Part shown: positions 45,087-53,553 of the stretch, piece after piece
How the letters are laid out: each line of letters begins with the position of its first letter
How positions within the stretch are numbered: the first letter of the stretch is position 1
From: Wenzhouxiangella limi
GTDB lineage: Bacteria > Pseudomonadota > Gammaproteobacteria > Xanthomonadales > Wenzhouxiangellaceae
Length of the DNA: 64,000 nt
Assembly (NCBI RefSeq): GCF_010499265.1
Contig: NZ_JAAGSC010000043.1
Location: 69,843 to 133,842 of the forward strand
Direction: 5' to 3'
The notes under the pieces: generated by a model
Seen by the model: the letters and a program-made list of their open reading frames with translations, nothing else
Told to the model about the DNA's origin: nothing
The model's database searches: none
Position numbers and translations under genes: made by a program

Positions 45087-45730
45087 TCGGCCTGATCAGG
45101 TTGGGTCTGATCCTGGCGCTTGTGGCATTGGTGGGTTGTTCGTATAGCGACGTGAGAACCAACGCCCATATTGACAATGCGCTCGCGCGAGCCGGAACGC
45201 ATTCCTTTGCGGTCGCGGTAACTTTCAGGCGTGTCCGGGAACCCACAGGCGCTCTGAACACATTTCCGAACGGCGGCGTGCCGAAGGTGCTTGAACATGA
45301 GGCCAGGGTTTACCTTGTGGACGTTGGACGGCAGACGGTCACCCTTGCTGCTCGAATAGTCGATTTTGCCGACATTCCGCAGCCAAAGTCGGTTCGAGTC
45401 GAGGGCTGGCGGGAGGATGCCCTGTATTTCTCCTTATTCGGCTATGGCGGCGATGCGCGCAGAGGCGATGACCTGTCGGATCCGCGACGCCTGATTTACG
45501 CTGTCGATTCATCGGGTCAGCTGCGGCGGTTGGATGCGCTACCCGACGATCTGGTCCAGGAGCGGGTGTCAGGTCCGTTGGGCAAGCCGCCTTTTCTGCG
45601 TCTGAGCAAGGGCTACCGAAGTATCGATATCGGCATCGACTCTCGCCCGCGTGTATCGGAAGATGCCGCCCGCTTCGTTCTGGATGCAGATAGCGGAGAG
45701 CCGCGGCTCGTCATCCCGGAGGAAACTTGA
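45083..45730 (+). CDS. Predicted lipoprotein of unknown function
   Basis: 215 residues with signal LGLILALVALVGC. The family is not recognised. The mature protein has several beta-type stretches (FAVAVTFRRVREPTG, ARVYLVDVGRQTVTLAARIV). It overlaps the DUF6768 gene by ATGA at 45083-45086 and so forms the third member of the sigma-remnant operon. Local base use is a little less GC-rich than that of its neighbours. Confidence 0.65.
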   Translation: MIGLIRLGLILALVALVGCSYSDVRTNAHIDNALARAGTHSFAVAVTFRRVREPTGALNTFPNGGVPKVLEHEARVYLVDVGRQTVTLAARIVDFADIPQPKSVRVEGWREDALYFSLFGYGGDARRGDDLSDPRRLIYAVDSSGQLRRLDALPDDLVQERVSGPLGKPPFLRLSKGYRSIDIGIDSRPRVSEDAARFVLDADSGEPRLVIPEET

Positions 45731-45768
45731 TCGGGGTGCCGGCTCAGCCAAACGGGGCTGTTGACCTT

Positions 45769-46611
45769 CTACGTCCTTTCGAAAACGAAGATGCCCCAGG
45801 TCAGCACGCCGTTGCGGCCACCTTCGACCCAATGGCTCAGGCCGGACTTCATGCGCTGGATGTAATCGTCGCTCATGCCAGTTTCGCAGAGACTGTCGGC
45901 CTTCTCTACCAGGACTTCGCGGACCCGGGCGTAGTGCCGGGACAGCTGTTCGGGTTGCTCTTCGAAGGCGATCTCGCGCATTCCTGCCGCTGACAGCGTG
46001 GCCCGATAGAACGCCGGTGAGGCCAGGGAGGTGAGATGGAGTCGATCGTAGATGGCCTGCAGGGCGCTCGACGATGCGTCGTCTGCCTGCATGGGGTCGG
46101 TGAAGATGAACCGCCCGCCGGGCTTGAGGACGCGCGCGGCTTCTGCGCAGACCCTGTCGCGGGCGTCGGTGTGCAGGATGGCTTCCTGCGACCAGACCAG
46201 GTCGAAACTGGCGTCGGGAAAGTCCAGCGACGCGAAGTCGCCCTCGACCACGTCGATGCGCCCATTCAGGCCGGCCGCGCGATTCATTTCCCGGGTGCGC
46301 TCGTTCTCGACCTCGCTGAGGTTCAAGGCGACGCAGCGGGATCCGAACGATCTGGCGATGTAGCGCATCGCGCCGCCGTAGCCGGCACCAAGATCAATCA
46401 CGCGGCTTTCCGGGGTCAGAGAGCCGGCCAGTTGCGCCATGCGCTCGACGGTGCGGCGACTGGCCGCAGCGATCGGTTCACGGACGGATTCATACAGGCC
46501 GACATGGATGTCTTCTCCACCCCAGACTTCACGGTAGAAGAGGTCCGCGTCATTGCTGTTGTAGTAATCGCGCGCGATCTGGGCGGCGTTGGAATCGGTA
46601 CGGTTGCTCAT
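45769..46611 (-). CDS. Sarcosine/dimethylglycine N-methyltransferase-like protein
   Basis: 280 residues. The N-terminal YYNSNDADLFYREVWGGEDI then HVGLY is the signature of the SDMT enzymes of halophiles such as Ectothiorhodospira, which convert sarcosine and dimethylglycine to glycine betaine. The SAM-binding motif is VIDLGAGYGGAMRYIA, followed by DLVWSQEAILHTD. The partner glycine/sarcosine methyltransferase is not in this window, so the pathway may be split or the enzyme may act on dimethylglycine from another source. Confidence 0.85.
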   Translation of the reverse strand: MSNRTDSNAAQIARDYYNSNDADLFYREVWGGEDIHVGLYESVREPIAAASRRTVERMAQLAGSLTPESRVIDLGAGYGGAMRYIARSFGSRCVALNLSEVENERTREMNRAAGLNGRIDVVEGDFASLDFPDASFDLVWSQEAILHTDARDRVCAEAARVLKPGGRFIFTDPMQADDASSSALQAIYDRLHLTSLASPAFYRATLSAAGMREIAFEEQPEQLSRHYARVREVLVEKADSLCETGMSDDYIQRMKSGLSHWVEGGRNGVLTWGIFVFERT

Positions 46612-46634
46612 GAGGGCGATCCTTGGCCTTCAGG

Positions 46635-48593
46635 CTACAGCCAGACCAGGCCGGCATCGTCGGAGCGCGAGCTGAGCAACTGCAGATGGCCTGAGTCGAT
46701 CAGCTCCGGAATCAGCGGTGAGATGCGCCCAGGCAGCGATTCGGGAACTTCCTGATCACTCCAGCGCACGCCCACCCAGGAGTCGCGCCAGCTCTGCTTG
46801 GCGGCATACAGGCAAAAGTCGGCAATATTGATCACTTCTTCCCAATCGATTCGGTTGGGGGTGACCGGAATTGCCGGGTACTGGGAAAAACCGATGGAGC
46901 AGGTCAGATGCATCTGTTTTCCTCCGCCAAGATCGAAGGCGTGCTCTGCCATCATTCGCCGTAATCGCTCCGACAGGTCCGGTGCAAAGTCTGCATCGGT
47001 AAAACGCGCCACCAGGAGAAACTCCTCGCCGCCCCAGCGCACCGCAGCATCCGACTTGCGGATGCACTCGTTGATGATTGAGCTGACCTGTGTCAGTACG
47101 CGGTCGCCGGTGACATGTCCGTACACATCATTGACCTGCTTGAAGTGATCGATATCCAGCATCAGGAACAACAGGCTGGTGCGCGTTGCCGGGGAGTCCG
47201 CAGTGCCTTCCTGACTGGCGCGGCGCTGACGGTCGATCAGGGCAATGTCGATCGGCATCTGTTCGGTCAGGTAGCGGCGGTTTCGCAATCCCGTCAGCGG
47301 ATCGGTGAAGCTTTGTTCGGCGAGTGCGGTGTTTGCCTCCGACAGTTCCTGCGTGCGTTCGGCGACGCGTTGCTCCAGCGTCAGCTTGGCTTCCTTCAGT
47401 GATGACAGTGCTCGCTTGCGTTCCAGTGTGCTGGCAATTTGGCGCGATACGAAGCGCAGCAATTCCAGATCCCGCTGCTGGTAGGTCTGATCGGCGCGAT
47501 AGCTCTGCACCGCGAGCAGACCCAGCGTGCGGCCCTCGCAGTGCAGCGGCACCCCGATCCAGCCCTTTGCATTGGGTCCCTTGATCTGCACCTGGCCGGA
47601 GTTGATCAGCGACTCGATCCGGGTCTGAGTCAGCAGAACACCATTTTCGGATCTCAGCGCATATTCGGTCAGCCCCGAGGCCAGGGGACGTTTGCTTTGC
47701 GACGACCGAAATTCGTCGGCGTAGTAACCGAATTCCAGGGCCGTATCGTCGTCGACCAGCAATGCGACGAAAAAGTTCTCGGCGTACATGAGCTCGCCGA
47801 TTTCGCGATGGACCAAGGCGAAGAAAGTCCGCTCGTCGTCGCTTTCGCCGGCCTGCTCGGCAATGTGGTACAGGGCCTTTTGCAGTTTTTCGCTTTGTCG
47901 TCTCTGCGCCACTTCTTGCTTGAGGCTCTGATTGGCCAGGGCCAGTTCTTCTGTGCGGGCAATGACTGCCTTTTCCAGGTCCATGCGGGTCTGGCGTCGT
48001 TGCAGCATGGTCAGCACATGGCTGGCCACGAAGCTCAGCAGGTGCTGGTCTTCCTCGCTGTAGAGATTGTCCTGCTCGTAGCTCTGCACGACCAGCAGAC
48101 CCTTTACCGCCGTTCCGTCGAGCATGGGAACACCGAGCCAGTCACGAGACACGGCACCGAGACTTTTGAGCGGGCCGGGAAGCGTGGTCGCGATATCGTC
48201 CAGCGCGCCGCGCAGGGGTCGGCCGAGCCGAATCACGTACCAGGTCAGACTGTGCTCAAGCTTGTTCAGCGGGATATCGGGCTGAGTGATATCGCTGCTC
48301 TGGCCCTGCACGTCGAGATAGGGCGAGACATCTTGCGTCTGAGTTGCCGAGTCGGAAAAGTAGCGGAAACGAACCGTATCCTGTTCGGCGTTGTAGAGGA
48401 AAATGTAGAAGTTCTCGGCGAACATCAAATCGGCAATGATCTGATGCAGGCGCTTGAGAATCTCGTCGGTGTCGAGGTCGGCACCGGCAAGATCCGAAAT
48501 CTGAAAGAGCGCTTTCTGAACGCGTTCGGCGCGACGCAGTTCTTCGACGGTCTCCTCCAGCTGCTGGTCGTCTGAACGCGAATGTACAGACAT
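46635..48593 (-). CDS. Cytoplasmic diguanylate cyclase with two GAF domains
   Basis: 652 residues without membrane helices. Two GAF domains (about 30-200 and 240-400; each has the ENFYIFLYNAEQD / AENFFVALLVDDD pattern and GVPMLDG / GVPLHCEG) are joined by coiled coils. The GGDEF domain begins FTDPLTGLRNRRYL; the active site is RWGGEEFLLVARF with I-site RKSD five residues before it. It makes c-di-GMP in response to small ligands or redox signals that the GAF domains sense; these are unknown. Confidence 0.9.
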   Translation of the reverse strand: MSVHSRSDDQQLEETVEELRRAERVQKALFQISDLAGADLDTDEILKRLHQIIADLMFAENFYIFLYNAEQDTVRFRYFSDSATQTQDVSPYLDVQGQSSDITQPDIPLNKLEHSLTWYVIRLGRPLRGALDDIATTLPGPLKSLGAVSRDWLGVPMLDGTAVKGLLVVQSYEQDNLYSEEDQHLLSFVASHVLTMLQRRQTRMDLEKAVIARTEELALANQSLKQEVAQRRQSEKLQKALYHIAEQAGESDDERTFFALVHREIGELMYAENFFVALLVDDDTALEFGYYADEFRSSQSKRPLASGLTEYALRSENGVLLTQTRIESLINSGQVQIKGPNAKGWIGVPLHCEGRTLGLLAVQSYRADQTYQQRDLELLRFVSRQIASTLERKRALSSLKEAKLTLEQRVAERTQELSEANTALAEQSFTDPLTGLRNRRYLTEQMPIDIALIDRQRRASQEGTADSPATRTSLLFLMLDIDHFKQVNDVYGHVTGDRVLTQVSSIINECIRKSDAAVRWGGEEFLLVARFTDADFAPDLSERLRRMMAEHAFDLGGGKQMHLTCSIGFSQYPAIPVTPNRIDWEEVINIADFCLYAAKQSWRDSWVGVRWSDQEVPESLPGRISPLIPELIDSGHLQLLSSRSDDAGLVWL

Positions 48594-48807
48594 GACCCGA
48601 AAACCCTCTTTACTGATAACCCTCCATACTACAGGTTTTTTTCAGCGCCATAAAAATGCCGATTTTCATACCGGCCACCTGGTCGCTGCAACAGAAAAGG
48701 ATGGCAGCGCTCGGCGAGCGTTTTCTTCGTGAGTTGGTGAATGAGCCCTTGTCGCCCGATGCCCGAGCAGTCACGCTGACTCGCCCATGCCTGCTGTTCC
48801 GCAACAG
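48594..48807. other. Intergenic region with no convincing gene
   Basis: Between the GAF-GGDEF start and the Fic repeat array. Short open frames on both strands (62-64 codons) have no ribosome sites or family resemblance. Its AT content is higher than in the flanking genes, consistent with promoters for the leftward GGDEF gene. Confidence 0.5.
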
Positions 48808-48903
48808 AATTTACTTGCACTCGCGTAACATAATTTACTTGTAATGACGCATCGCTATATACTTGTGATCGTTCAGACTGCTAAACTTTTGATCACATAT
48901 TGT
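48808..48903 (+). repeat. Four direct repeats at exact 24-bp spacing before the Fic gene
   Basis: Units start at 48808, 48832, 48856 and 48880. Their cores are AATTTACTTG, AATTTACTTG, TATATACTTG and GCTAAACTTT; units 3 and 4 also share TGATC directly after this core. Conservation falls from unit 1 to unit 4. The last unit ends 13 bases before the Fic start. Spacing near 2.3 helical turns and overlap with the likely promoter suggest a multi-site operator. Confidence 0.65.
48834..48861 (+). promoter_or_regulatory. Candidate promoter of the Fic gene inside the repeats
   Basis: TTTACT (48834-48839) and TATATA (48856-48861) are separated by 16 bases, matching four and five of six consensus positions. 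The two elements lie in repeat units 2 and 3, so a protein bound to the repeats would block transcription. Confidence 0.4.
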
Positions 48904-48916
48904 TCCCGAGGGTGAA

Positions 48917-50467
48917 TTGGCGCAGCCGCAGGCGAAACTGGCAGACTCGCTCAACGTCCTGAGAGCCCTTCAGGAAGACGGACGGCGTGTGTTCCGGTCC
49001 AGGGAGTTCGGGCGGACGCATCGCGAACGACTGCTGCAGAACGGCTTTCTGCAGCCCGTCATCAAAGGCTGGCTGATTTCCACCAGCCCGGGTACGCGGG
49101 CTGGCGACAGCACACCGTGGTTTGCGTCTTTCTGGGAGTTCTGTTCCCACTATTGTCGGGAGCGCTACGGCGACGACTGGCATCTGTCGCCAGAACAATC
49201 AATGCTCCTCCATGCCGGGAATACCGTGATCCCACGGCAGGCGATTGTCTACAGTCCCAAGGGCAGCAACAATACGATCGACTTGCTATTTGATACGTCG
49301 CTCTACGACCTGAAGCACAAAGCGATGCCGCCACGCCAGGATATTGCGGTGATCGACGGTCTTCGGGTCATTGCAGTTCCCGCCGCGCTGGTCAAAGTAC
49401 CCGAATCCTTCTATCGGCGATTTCCGGTTGAGGCCCGGGTGGTTCTTGCAGGTCTATCGGACTCGACCGAGATACTTCGCCGGCTGCTTGAGGGCGGCCA
49501 TTCGGTGGTGGCCGGTCGCCTTGTGGGCGCGTTACGTCGAGTTGGAAAAAACGAGATGGCGGAGGATCTTGCAGCCGGCATGAAGTCTGCCGGTTTCAGC
49601 ATCCGCGAAAGTGATCCGTTTGATGACAACCGCAAATTTACAGATGCCGTGGACGTGATGCCCCCGATCGTTGCTCGTATAAGAGTGCTATGGGAACAGA
49701 ACCGCTCCATTGTCAAGGCGCTCTTTCCGGCGCCGCCGGGCCTGCCTGCCAGTCGGGATGGCTATCTAAAGACCGTCGATGATATCTACATCACCGATGC
49801 ATACCACTCCCTGTCCATCGAAGGATATCGCGTCACGCCTGACCTGATTGATCGGGTTCGAACAGGAGCGTGGAACCCCGACCATGATCACGCGGATCGC
49901 GATAGCCGTGATGCACTCGCAGCCAGAGGATATTGGCTAGCTTTCCTGCGGGTCAAGGCGGATGTCGAGAGAGTGCTCAACGGAGAATCGGCCGGCGACA
50001 TTGTCCAGCGCACCCATCGCGACTGGTACCGAGCGCTGTTCCAACCTTGTGTCGCCGGTGGGATTACCAATGCCCAGGCTCTGGCGGGCTATCGAAGCGA
50101 TGCCGTATTCCTTCGTGCATCCCGCCACGTGCCGCCACGATCGGAAGCGGTTCGCGATGCCATGCCGGCTTTATTCGATCTGATCGCCCATGAACCGGAG
50201 CCGTCGGTTCGCGCAGTACTTGGCCACTGGCTGTTCGGCTACATTCATCCCTATCCCGACGGAAACGGACGCATGGCTCGATTTCTCATGAACGTGATGC
50301 TGGCATCGGGCGGCTACCCGTGGACAGTCATACGCGTTGAAGACCGTGATCAGTACCTTTCAACTCTGGAGTCGGCGAGCGTTGACGGCGATCTGGCAGC
50401 GTTTGCACGCTTCATTGCCGACCGGGTGAAATGGTCGATTGATGGGGCCGGTTCTGGAGGACGCTGA
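48917..50467 (+). CDS. Fic-domain AMPylator fused to an AbiEi-antitoxin-like N-terminal half
   Basis: 516 residues from TTG 48917; a stop lies upstream at 48890 and AGGG is close before the start. Residues 1-235 (FGRTHRERLLQNGFLQPVIK then GWLIS, and WHLSPEQSMLLHAGNTVIPR) resemble AbiEi-type antitoxins and regulators, with a winged-helix-like beginning. Residues 280-510 are a Fic domain: catalytic HPYPDGNGRMAR at 444-455 with His444, and the autoinhibitory SLSIEG motif (Ser298, Glu302, Gly303) as in class II Fic proteins. Such enzymes transfer AMP to target proteins. The next feature, 14 bases on, is tRNA-Val. The N-terminal half may bind the upstream repeats to self-regulate (inference). Confidence 0.88.
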   Translation: MAQPQAKLADSLNVLRALQEDGRRVFRSREFGRTHRERLLQNGFLQPVIKGWLISTSPGTRAGDSTPWFASFWEFCSHYCRERYGDDWHLSPEQSMLLHAGNTVIPRQAIVYSPKGSNNTIDLLFDTSLYDLKHKAMPPRQDIAVIDGLRVIAVPAALVKVPESFYRRFPVEARVVLAGLSDSTEILRRLLEGGHSVVAGRLVGALRRVGKNEMAEDLAAGMKSAGFSIRESDPFDDNRKFTDAVDVMPPIVARIRVLWEQNRSIVKALFPAPPGLPASRDGYLKTVDDIYITDAYHSLSIEGYRVTPDLIDRVRTGAWNPDHDHADRDSRDALAARGYWLAFLRVKADVERVLNGESAGDIVQRTHRDWYRALFQPCVAGGITNAQALAGYRSDAVFLRASRHVPPRSEAVRDAMPALFDLIAHEPEPSVRAVLGHWLFGYIHPYPDGNGRMARFLMNVMLASGGYPWTVIRVEDRDQYLSTLESASVDGDLAAFARFIADRVKWSIDGAGSGGR

Positions 50468-50481
50468 GCCGCTGAGTCGGA

Positions 50482-50556
50482 TGGTGGGCGATGCTGGGTT
50501 CGAACCAGCGACCCCTGCCGTGTGAAGACAGTGCTCTCCCGCTGAGCTAATCGCCC
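50482..50556 (-). tRNA. tRNA-Val, anticodon CAC
   Basis: 75 bases on the minus strand including an encoded CCA. It folds with a 7-bp acceptor stem (GGGCGAT/ATCGCCC), D arm GCTC/GAGC, anticodon stem CTGTC/GGCAG around loop TTCACAC, and T arm GCTGG/CCAGC with TTCGAAC. The anticodon CAC reads GUG, the commonest valine codon in this GC-rich sequence. Confidence 0.96.
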
Positions 50557-50575
50557 GACTTTGATCCGGCCGGGT

Positions 50576-50604
50576 ATGATAATCCGGAATTCAACGGCTG
50601 GCAA
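50576..50604 (-). promoter_or_regulatory. Promoter of tRNA-Val
   Basis: On the minus strand, TTGCCA (50604-50599) and TATCAT (50581-50576) are 17 bases apart, each matching five of six consensus positions. The predicted start gives a leader of about 13 bases before the tRNA. Confidence 0.7.
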
Positions 50605-50632
50605 ACTGATCTGTTTGATTCCGGAGGTCTGG

Positions 50633-51460
50633 ATGTTGGTTCGTGGATTGCTGATGCTGGTCGCGGTGTATTGCGCCCTGCTGCTGGTGCTGTTCGTGTT
50701 CCAGGCGCGGCTGGTTTTTCTGCCCGACGTGGCCGGGCGGGCGCTGATGGCCACGCCGGAGCGCCTGGGTTTGAGCTACCGCGACGTGCAGATCGAGACC
50801 GAGGATGGCCAGACCCTGCACGCGTGGTGGCTGCCGCATCCGGCGCCGCGTGCGACCTTGCTGTTCAGCCACGGCAATGCCGGCAATGTTTCCCATCGCC
50901 TCGACAGCCTGCGCATCTTCCACGAGCTTGGTCTGAGTGTCCTGATCTACGACTACCGCGGCTACGGCCAAAGCAGTGGCCGTCCGAGTGAGGCGGGGAT
51001 TTACCGCGACGGGAAGGCGGCATTGCGCTGGCTGGTCGATCAGGCAGACGTTGATCCGGCCGATATCGTGCTGTTCGGGCGATCCATGGGGGGCGCGGTC
51101 GCCGCCCGGCTGGCCGGCGAGTGGCCAGTTGCGGCGTTGATCGTCGAATCGTCTTTTACCTCGGTGCCGGATCTTGCCGCGGACATCTACTGGTGGCTGC
51201 CGGCGCGCCGGCTGAGTCGAATCCGGCTGCCGACGCTTGAGTTTGTGTCCGACAGCGACCAGCCGACACTCATTGTGCACAGCCGCGACGATGAAATCGT
51301 GCCTTTCAGCCACGGTCAGCGCCTGCACGAAGCTGCGCCGGAGCCGAGCCGCTTGCTGGTCCTGGCCGGATCGCACAATACCGGCTTCCTCGACTCCGCC
51401 GAGGACTACCGTGCCGGCCTCGACGACTTTCTGGCCGAGGTAATCTCGCCTTCGCGGTAA
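50633..51460 (+). CDS. Membrane-anchored alpha/beta hydrolase, BEM46/YfhR-like
   Basis: 275 residues from ATG 50633, which has GGAGG seven bases upstream. An N-terminal helix (LLMLVAVYCALLLVLFVFQ) anchors it; LLFSHGNAGNVSHRL, nucleophile GRSMGGAVAARL, acid in VHSRDDEIVP and His in AGSHNTGF complete the catalytic triad. The substrate is unknown. Similar small hydrolases are widespread in gammaproteobacteria. Confidence 0.88.
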   Translation: MLVRGLLMLVAVYCALLLVLFVFQARLVFLPDVAGRALMATPERLGLSYRDVQIETEDGQTLHAWWLPHPAPRATLLFSHGNAGNVSHRLDSLRIFHELGLSVLIYDYRGYGQSSGRPSEAGIYRDGKAALRWLVDQADVDPADIVLFGRSMGGAVAARLAGEWPVAALIVESSFTSVPDLAADIYWWLPARRLSRIRLPTLEFVSDSDQPTLIVHSRDDEIVPFSHGQRLHEAAPEPSRLLVLAGSHNTGFLDSAEDYRAGLDDFLAEVISPSR

Positions 51461-51614
51461 GGCATGGGGTCGGAATGCTAGCGGACCAGCGGCTGCTTGC
51501 TGGACGATTGACTGCGGTGACGGCGCGATCGCGCATCGACTTTTGACCCTTCTTCTCCCGACGCGGTCTGAGGCTATCAGGCAGAATGTTTCTGCCCGTC
51601 AAAGAGAGTTGTGG

Positions 51615-52781
51615 ATGAACAGATGCCTGGGGCCGTTGATGATCTTCGGCCTGTCATTGCCCGTCGCTGCTGCAGCTGTGGATGAATCGCAGGAGGAAGA
51701 GCCGCGCATCGCAGACCGTGAGGAGCGGCAGGAGCGCCTGATGGAGATGCACTGTCGAGACGACCTGGATCGCCCCCAAAGCTGGCTGGATCGTTCGCAT
51801 GCCTACATGAGCCGGCGCCTGTGCGAGCCGGCGGCCTGGTTCGACGGTTTTTTCGGCGATCCGCGGGCGCTGGAAGAGACCCCGGTCGGCACCTTCATTC
51901 GCCTGCGCAACGCCCTGGAGTGGGATCAGTCGGATGGCTGGAGTCTGGGTGTGCGCGTGCGGGCCAATATCGAGGTCCCGCGCGTTTCCGATCGCGTCCG
52001 GCTGCTGGTCAGCCGCGACGATGACCTCAGCGGGGAATTGAGCGACGGACCGGAGGCCGACGATGGCGATGATCGAACCCGGCTGGGATTGCGCTTCATT
52101 GCCAGTCAGCGTGAGCGCTCGCAGCTGGATCTGGATGGGACCGTCCGGGTGACCAGCGGCGGACTCAACCCGCGATTGCGAGGCCGTTACCGGAACGTTC
52201 GCGCCCTGTCGGCCAATACGCTGGTGCGTGCAACGCAGACGGTATTCTGGGAGCGTGATGACGGTCTGGGGACAACGTCTCGCCTGGACTGGGAATGGCT
52301 GCCGAACCGAAACCGCCTGCTGCGATGGTCAGGACGAGGTACGTTCTCCGAGGCATCCGACGGCGTGGATTGGCGCACATCCGTGACCGACTTCCGCCAG
52401 CTTGACCTGCGCACGGCGATTCGGACCGAAGTCGGGGCTTTTGGCTATACCCAACCGCAGTTCGATTCCGAGGAGTACTTCTTTGCGGTGCGCTTCCGGC
52501 GCCAGTTTGCCCGCCCCTGGTTGTTTTACGAAATTCAGCCCGAACACGCCTGGCCGCTGGATCCGGTCAGCGGTCAGCGTGGATCCGACTGGCGCCTGAC
52601 TTTTACCCTGGAGATTCAGTTCGAAAATCAGCGCTCGCGCGAGCGGCGCCTGCACGACTACTGGGGAGAGGACGCCGGGGAGCTCAAGCTGGAGCCGCTG
52701 GATGAGCCGATTCCGGTCGAAGCGCCGGGCGAAAGCGGTGTACCCGAGGTCATCGAGGATCCTGACGATCCCGACGATTAG
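51615..52781 (+). CDS. Predicted outer-membrane beta-barrel protein of unknown function
   Basis: 388 residues from ATG 51615, with signal peptide MNRCLGPLMIFGLSLPVAAAA. The body has alternating strands such as GWSLGVRVRANIEV, SQLDLDGTVRVTS and WLFYEIQPEHAWPL with aromatic girdles, fitting a monomeric barrel. The first part has an unusual CRDDLDRP...LCEPAAWFDG pair of cysteines. The C-terminal 35 residues are Asp/Glu/Pro-rich (VIEDPDDPDD) and lack the usual final phenylalanine, so it may not be a standard Bam substrate. Confidence 0.65.
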   Translation: MNRCLGPLMIFGLSLPVAAAAVDESQEEEPRIADREERQERLMEMHCRDDLDRPQSWLDRSHAYMSRRLCEPAAWFDGFFGDPRALEETPVGTFIRLRNALEWDQSDGWSLGVRVRANIEVPRVSDRVRLLVSRDDDLSGELSDGPEADDGDDRTRLGLRFIASQRERSQLDLDGTVRVTSGGLNPRLRGRYRNVRALSANTLVRATQTVFWERDDGLGTTSRLDWEWLPNRNRLLRWSGRGTFSEASDGVDWRTSVTDFRQLDLRTAIRTEVGAFGYTQPQFDSEEYFFAVRFRRQFARPWLFYEIQPEHAWPLDPVSGQRGSDWRLTFTLEIQFENQRSRERRLHDYWGEDAGELKLEPLDEPIPVEAPGESGVPEVIEDPDDPDD

Positions 52782-52877
52782 CGCGACTTCGGATTCCAGC
52801 AGCGAAAGCGCCGGCGGGGCTAAGCCGGCAATGGTAACGACGTGCAGCGCGGCGGTCTCGTGGGGCAGGCAAGGTAT

Positions 52878-53540
52878 TTAAGCACGAATCGGCAGGGGCA
52901 GGCGCAAAACGCGATCCCCGGCGATGACCCAGCGCTGCTCGGTCGGGAATGCGGGTCGGTCCATCAGGCCGGTAAAGCGCCCGAAGGCGGGCAGCACCAG
53001 GTGACCCGCGCCGAGCAAAAACGCCGGCAGCCGCACGCGTTCATGGCCGGCGTGGACGGCCACGCCCGGGTGCAGGTGGCCGGAAATCCCCGGACAGGCC
53101 CGGTCCGGCTGCCACTCGTGGACCAGGGCCAGGCCGTCAAGGTCCAGCAATTGCCCGTGATCGACGATCTCCCACTGCGCCAGCCAGGCGCTGAGCGCGC
53201 GGTCGTGGTTGCCCTGCACCAGTCCAACGCTCAGCGCCGGATGCTGCGCTCGCCAGGCGCCGATTTCCATCGGCCACAGGTCGCCGGGCCGGGGCGGGGC
53301 GTGGACCAGGTCGCCGAGGATGATCAGGCGCGTCGCACCCGTGTTTTCAACCAGCGCGCCGAGACGGCGAAGATCGTCGCTGACAACCCCCGCCGGAACC
53401 GCCAGGCCCTGCTGCCGGAACACCTGGTCCTTGCCCAGGTGCACGTCGGCCACCAGCAGGGTTTTGCGCTCAGGCCAGAACAGGGCGCGCTCGCAGCGCA
53501 GCTCCAGGCGATGGCCGGCCAGTTCGATCCAGGCGCTCAC
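52878..53540 (-). CDS. pdeM: Ligase-associated metallophosphoesterase PdeM
   Basis: 220 residues. Calcineurin-type motifs: LLVADVHLGKDQVF, IILGDLVHAPP, VQGNHDRAL and GISGHLHPGV. This matches the phosphoesterase found in the four-gene ligase-associated DNA damage response cluster. It is the last gene after the helicase on the minus strand, with 13 bases between. Confidence 0.93.
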   Translation of the reverse strand: MSAWIELAGHRLELRCERALFWPERKTLLVADVHLGKDQVFRQQGLAVPAGVVSDDLRRLGALVENTGATRLIILGDLVHAPPRPGDLWPMEIGAWRAQHPALSVGLVQGNHDRALSAWLAQWEIVDHGQLLDLDGLALVHEWQPDRACPGISGHLHPGVAVHAGHERVRLPAFLLGAGHLVLPAFGRFTGLMDRPAFPTEQRWVIAGDRVLRLPLPIRA

Positions 53541-53553
53541 GGCGACCGCCGCC

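Noticed and set aside
48656-48844. 62-codon plus-strand frame before the Fic gene
   Set aside because: No ribosome site, no family resemblance, and it runs into the direct repeats and promoter.
48864-48897. CRP-type binding site (TGTGATC/GATCACA)
   Set aside because: The arms are 20 bases apart, not the 6 expected for CRP.
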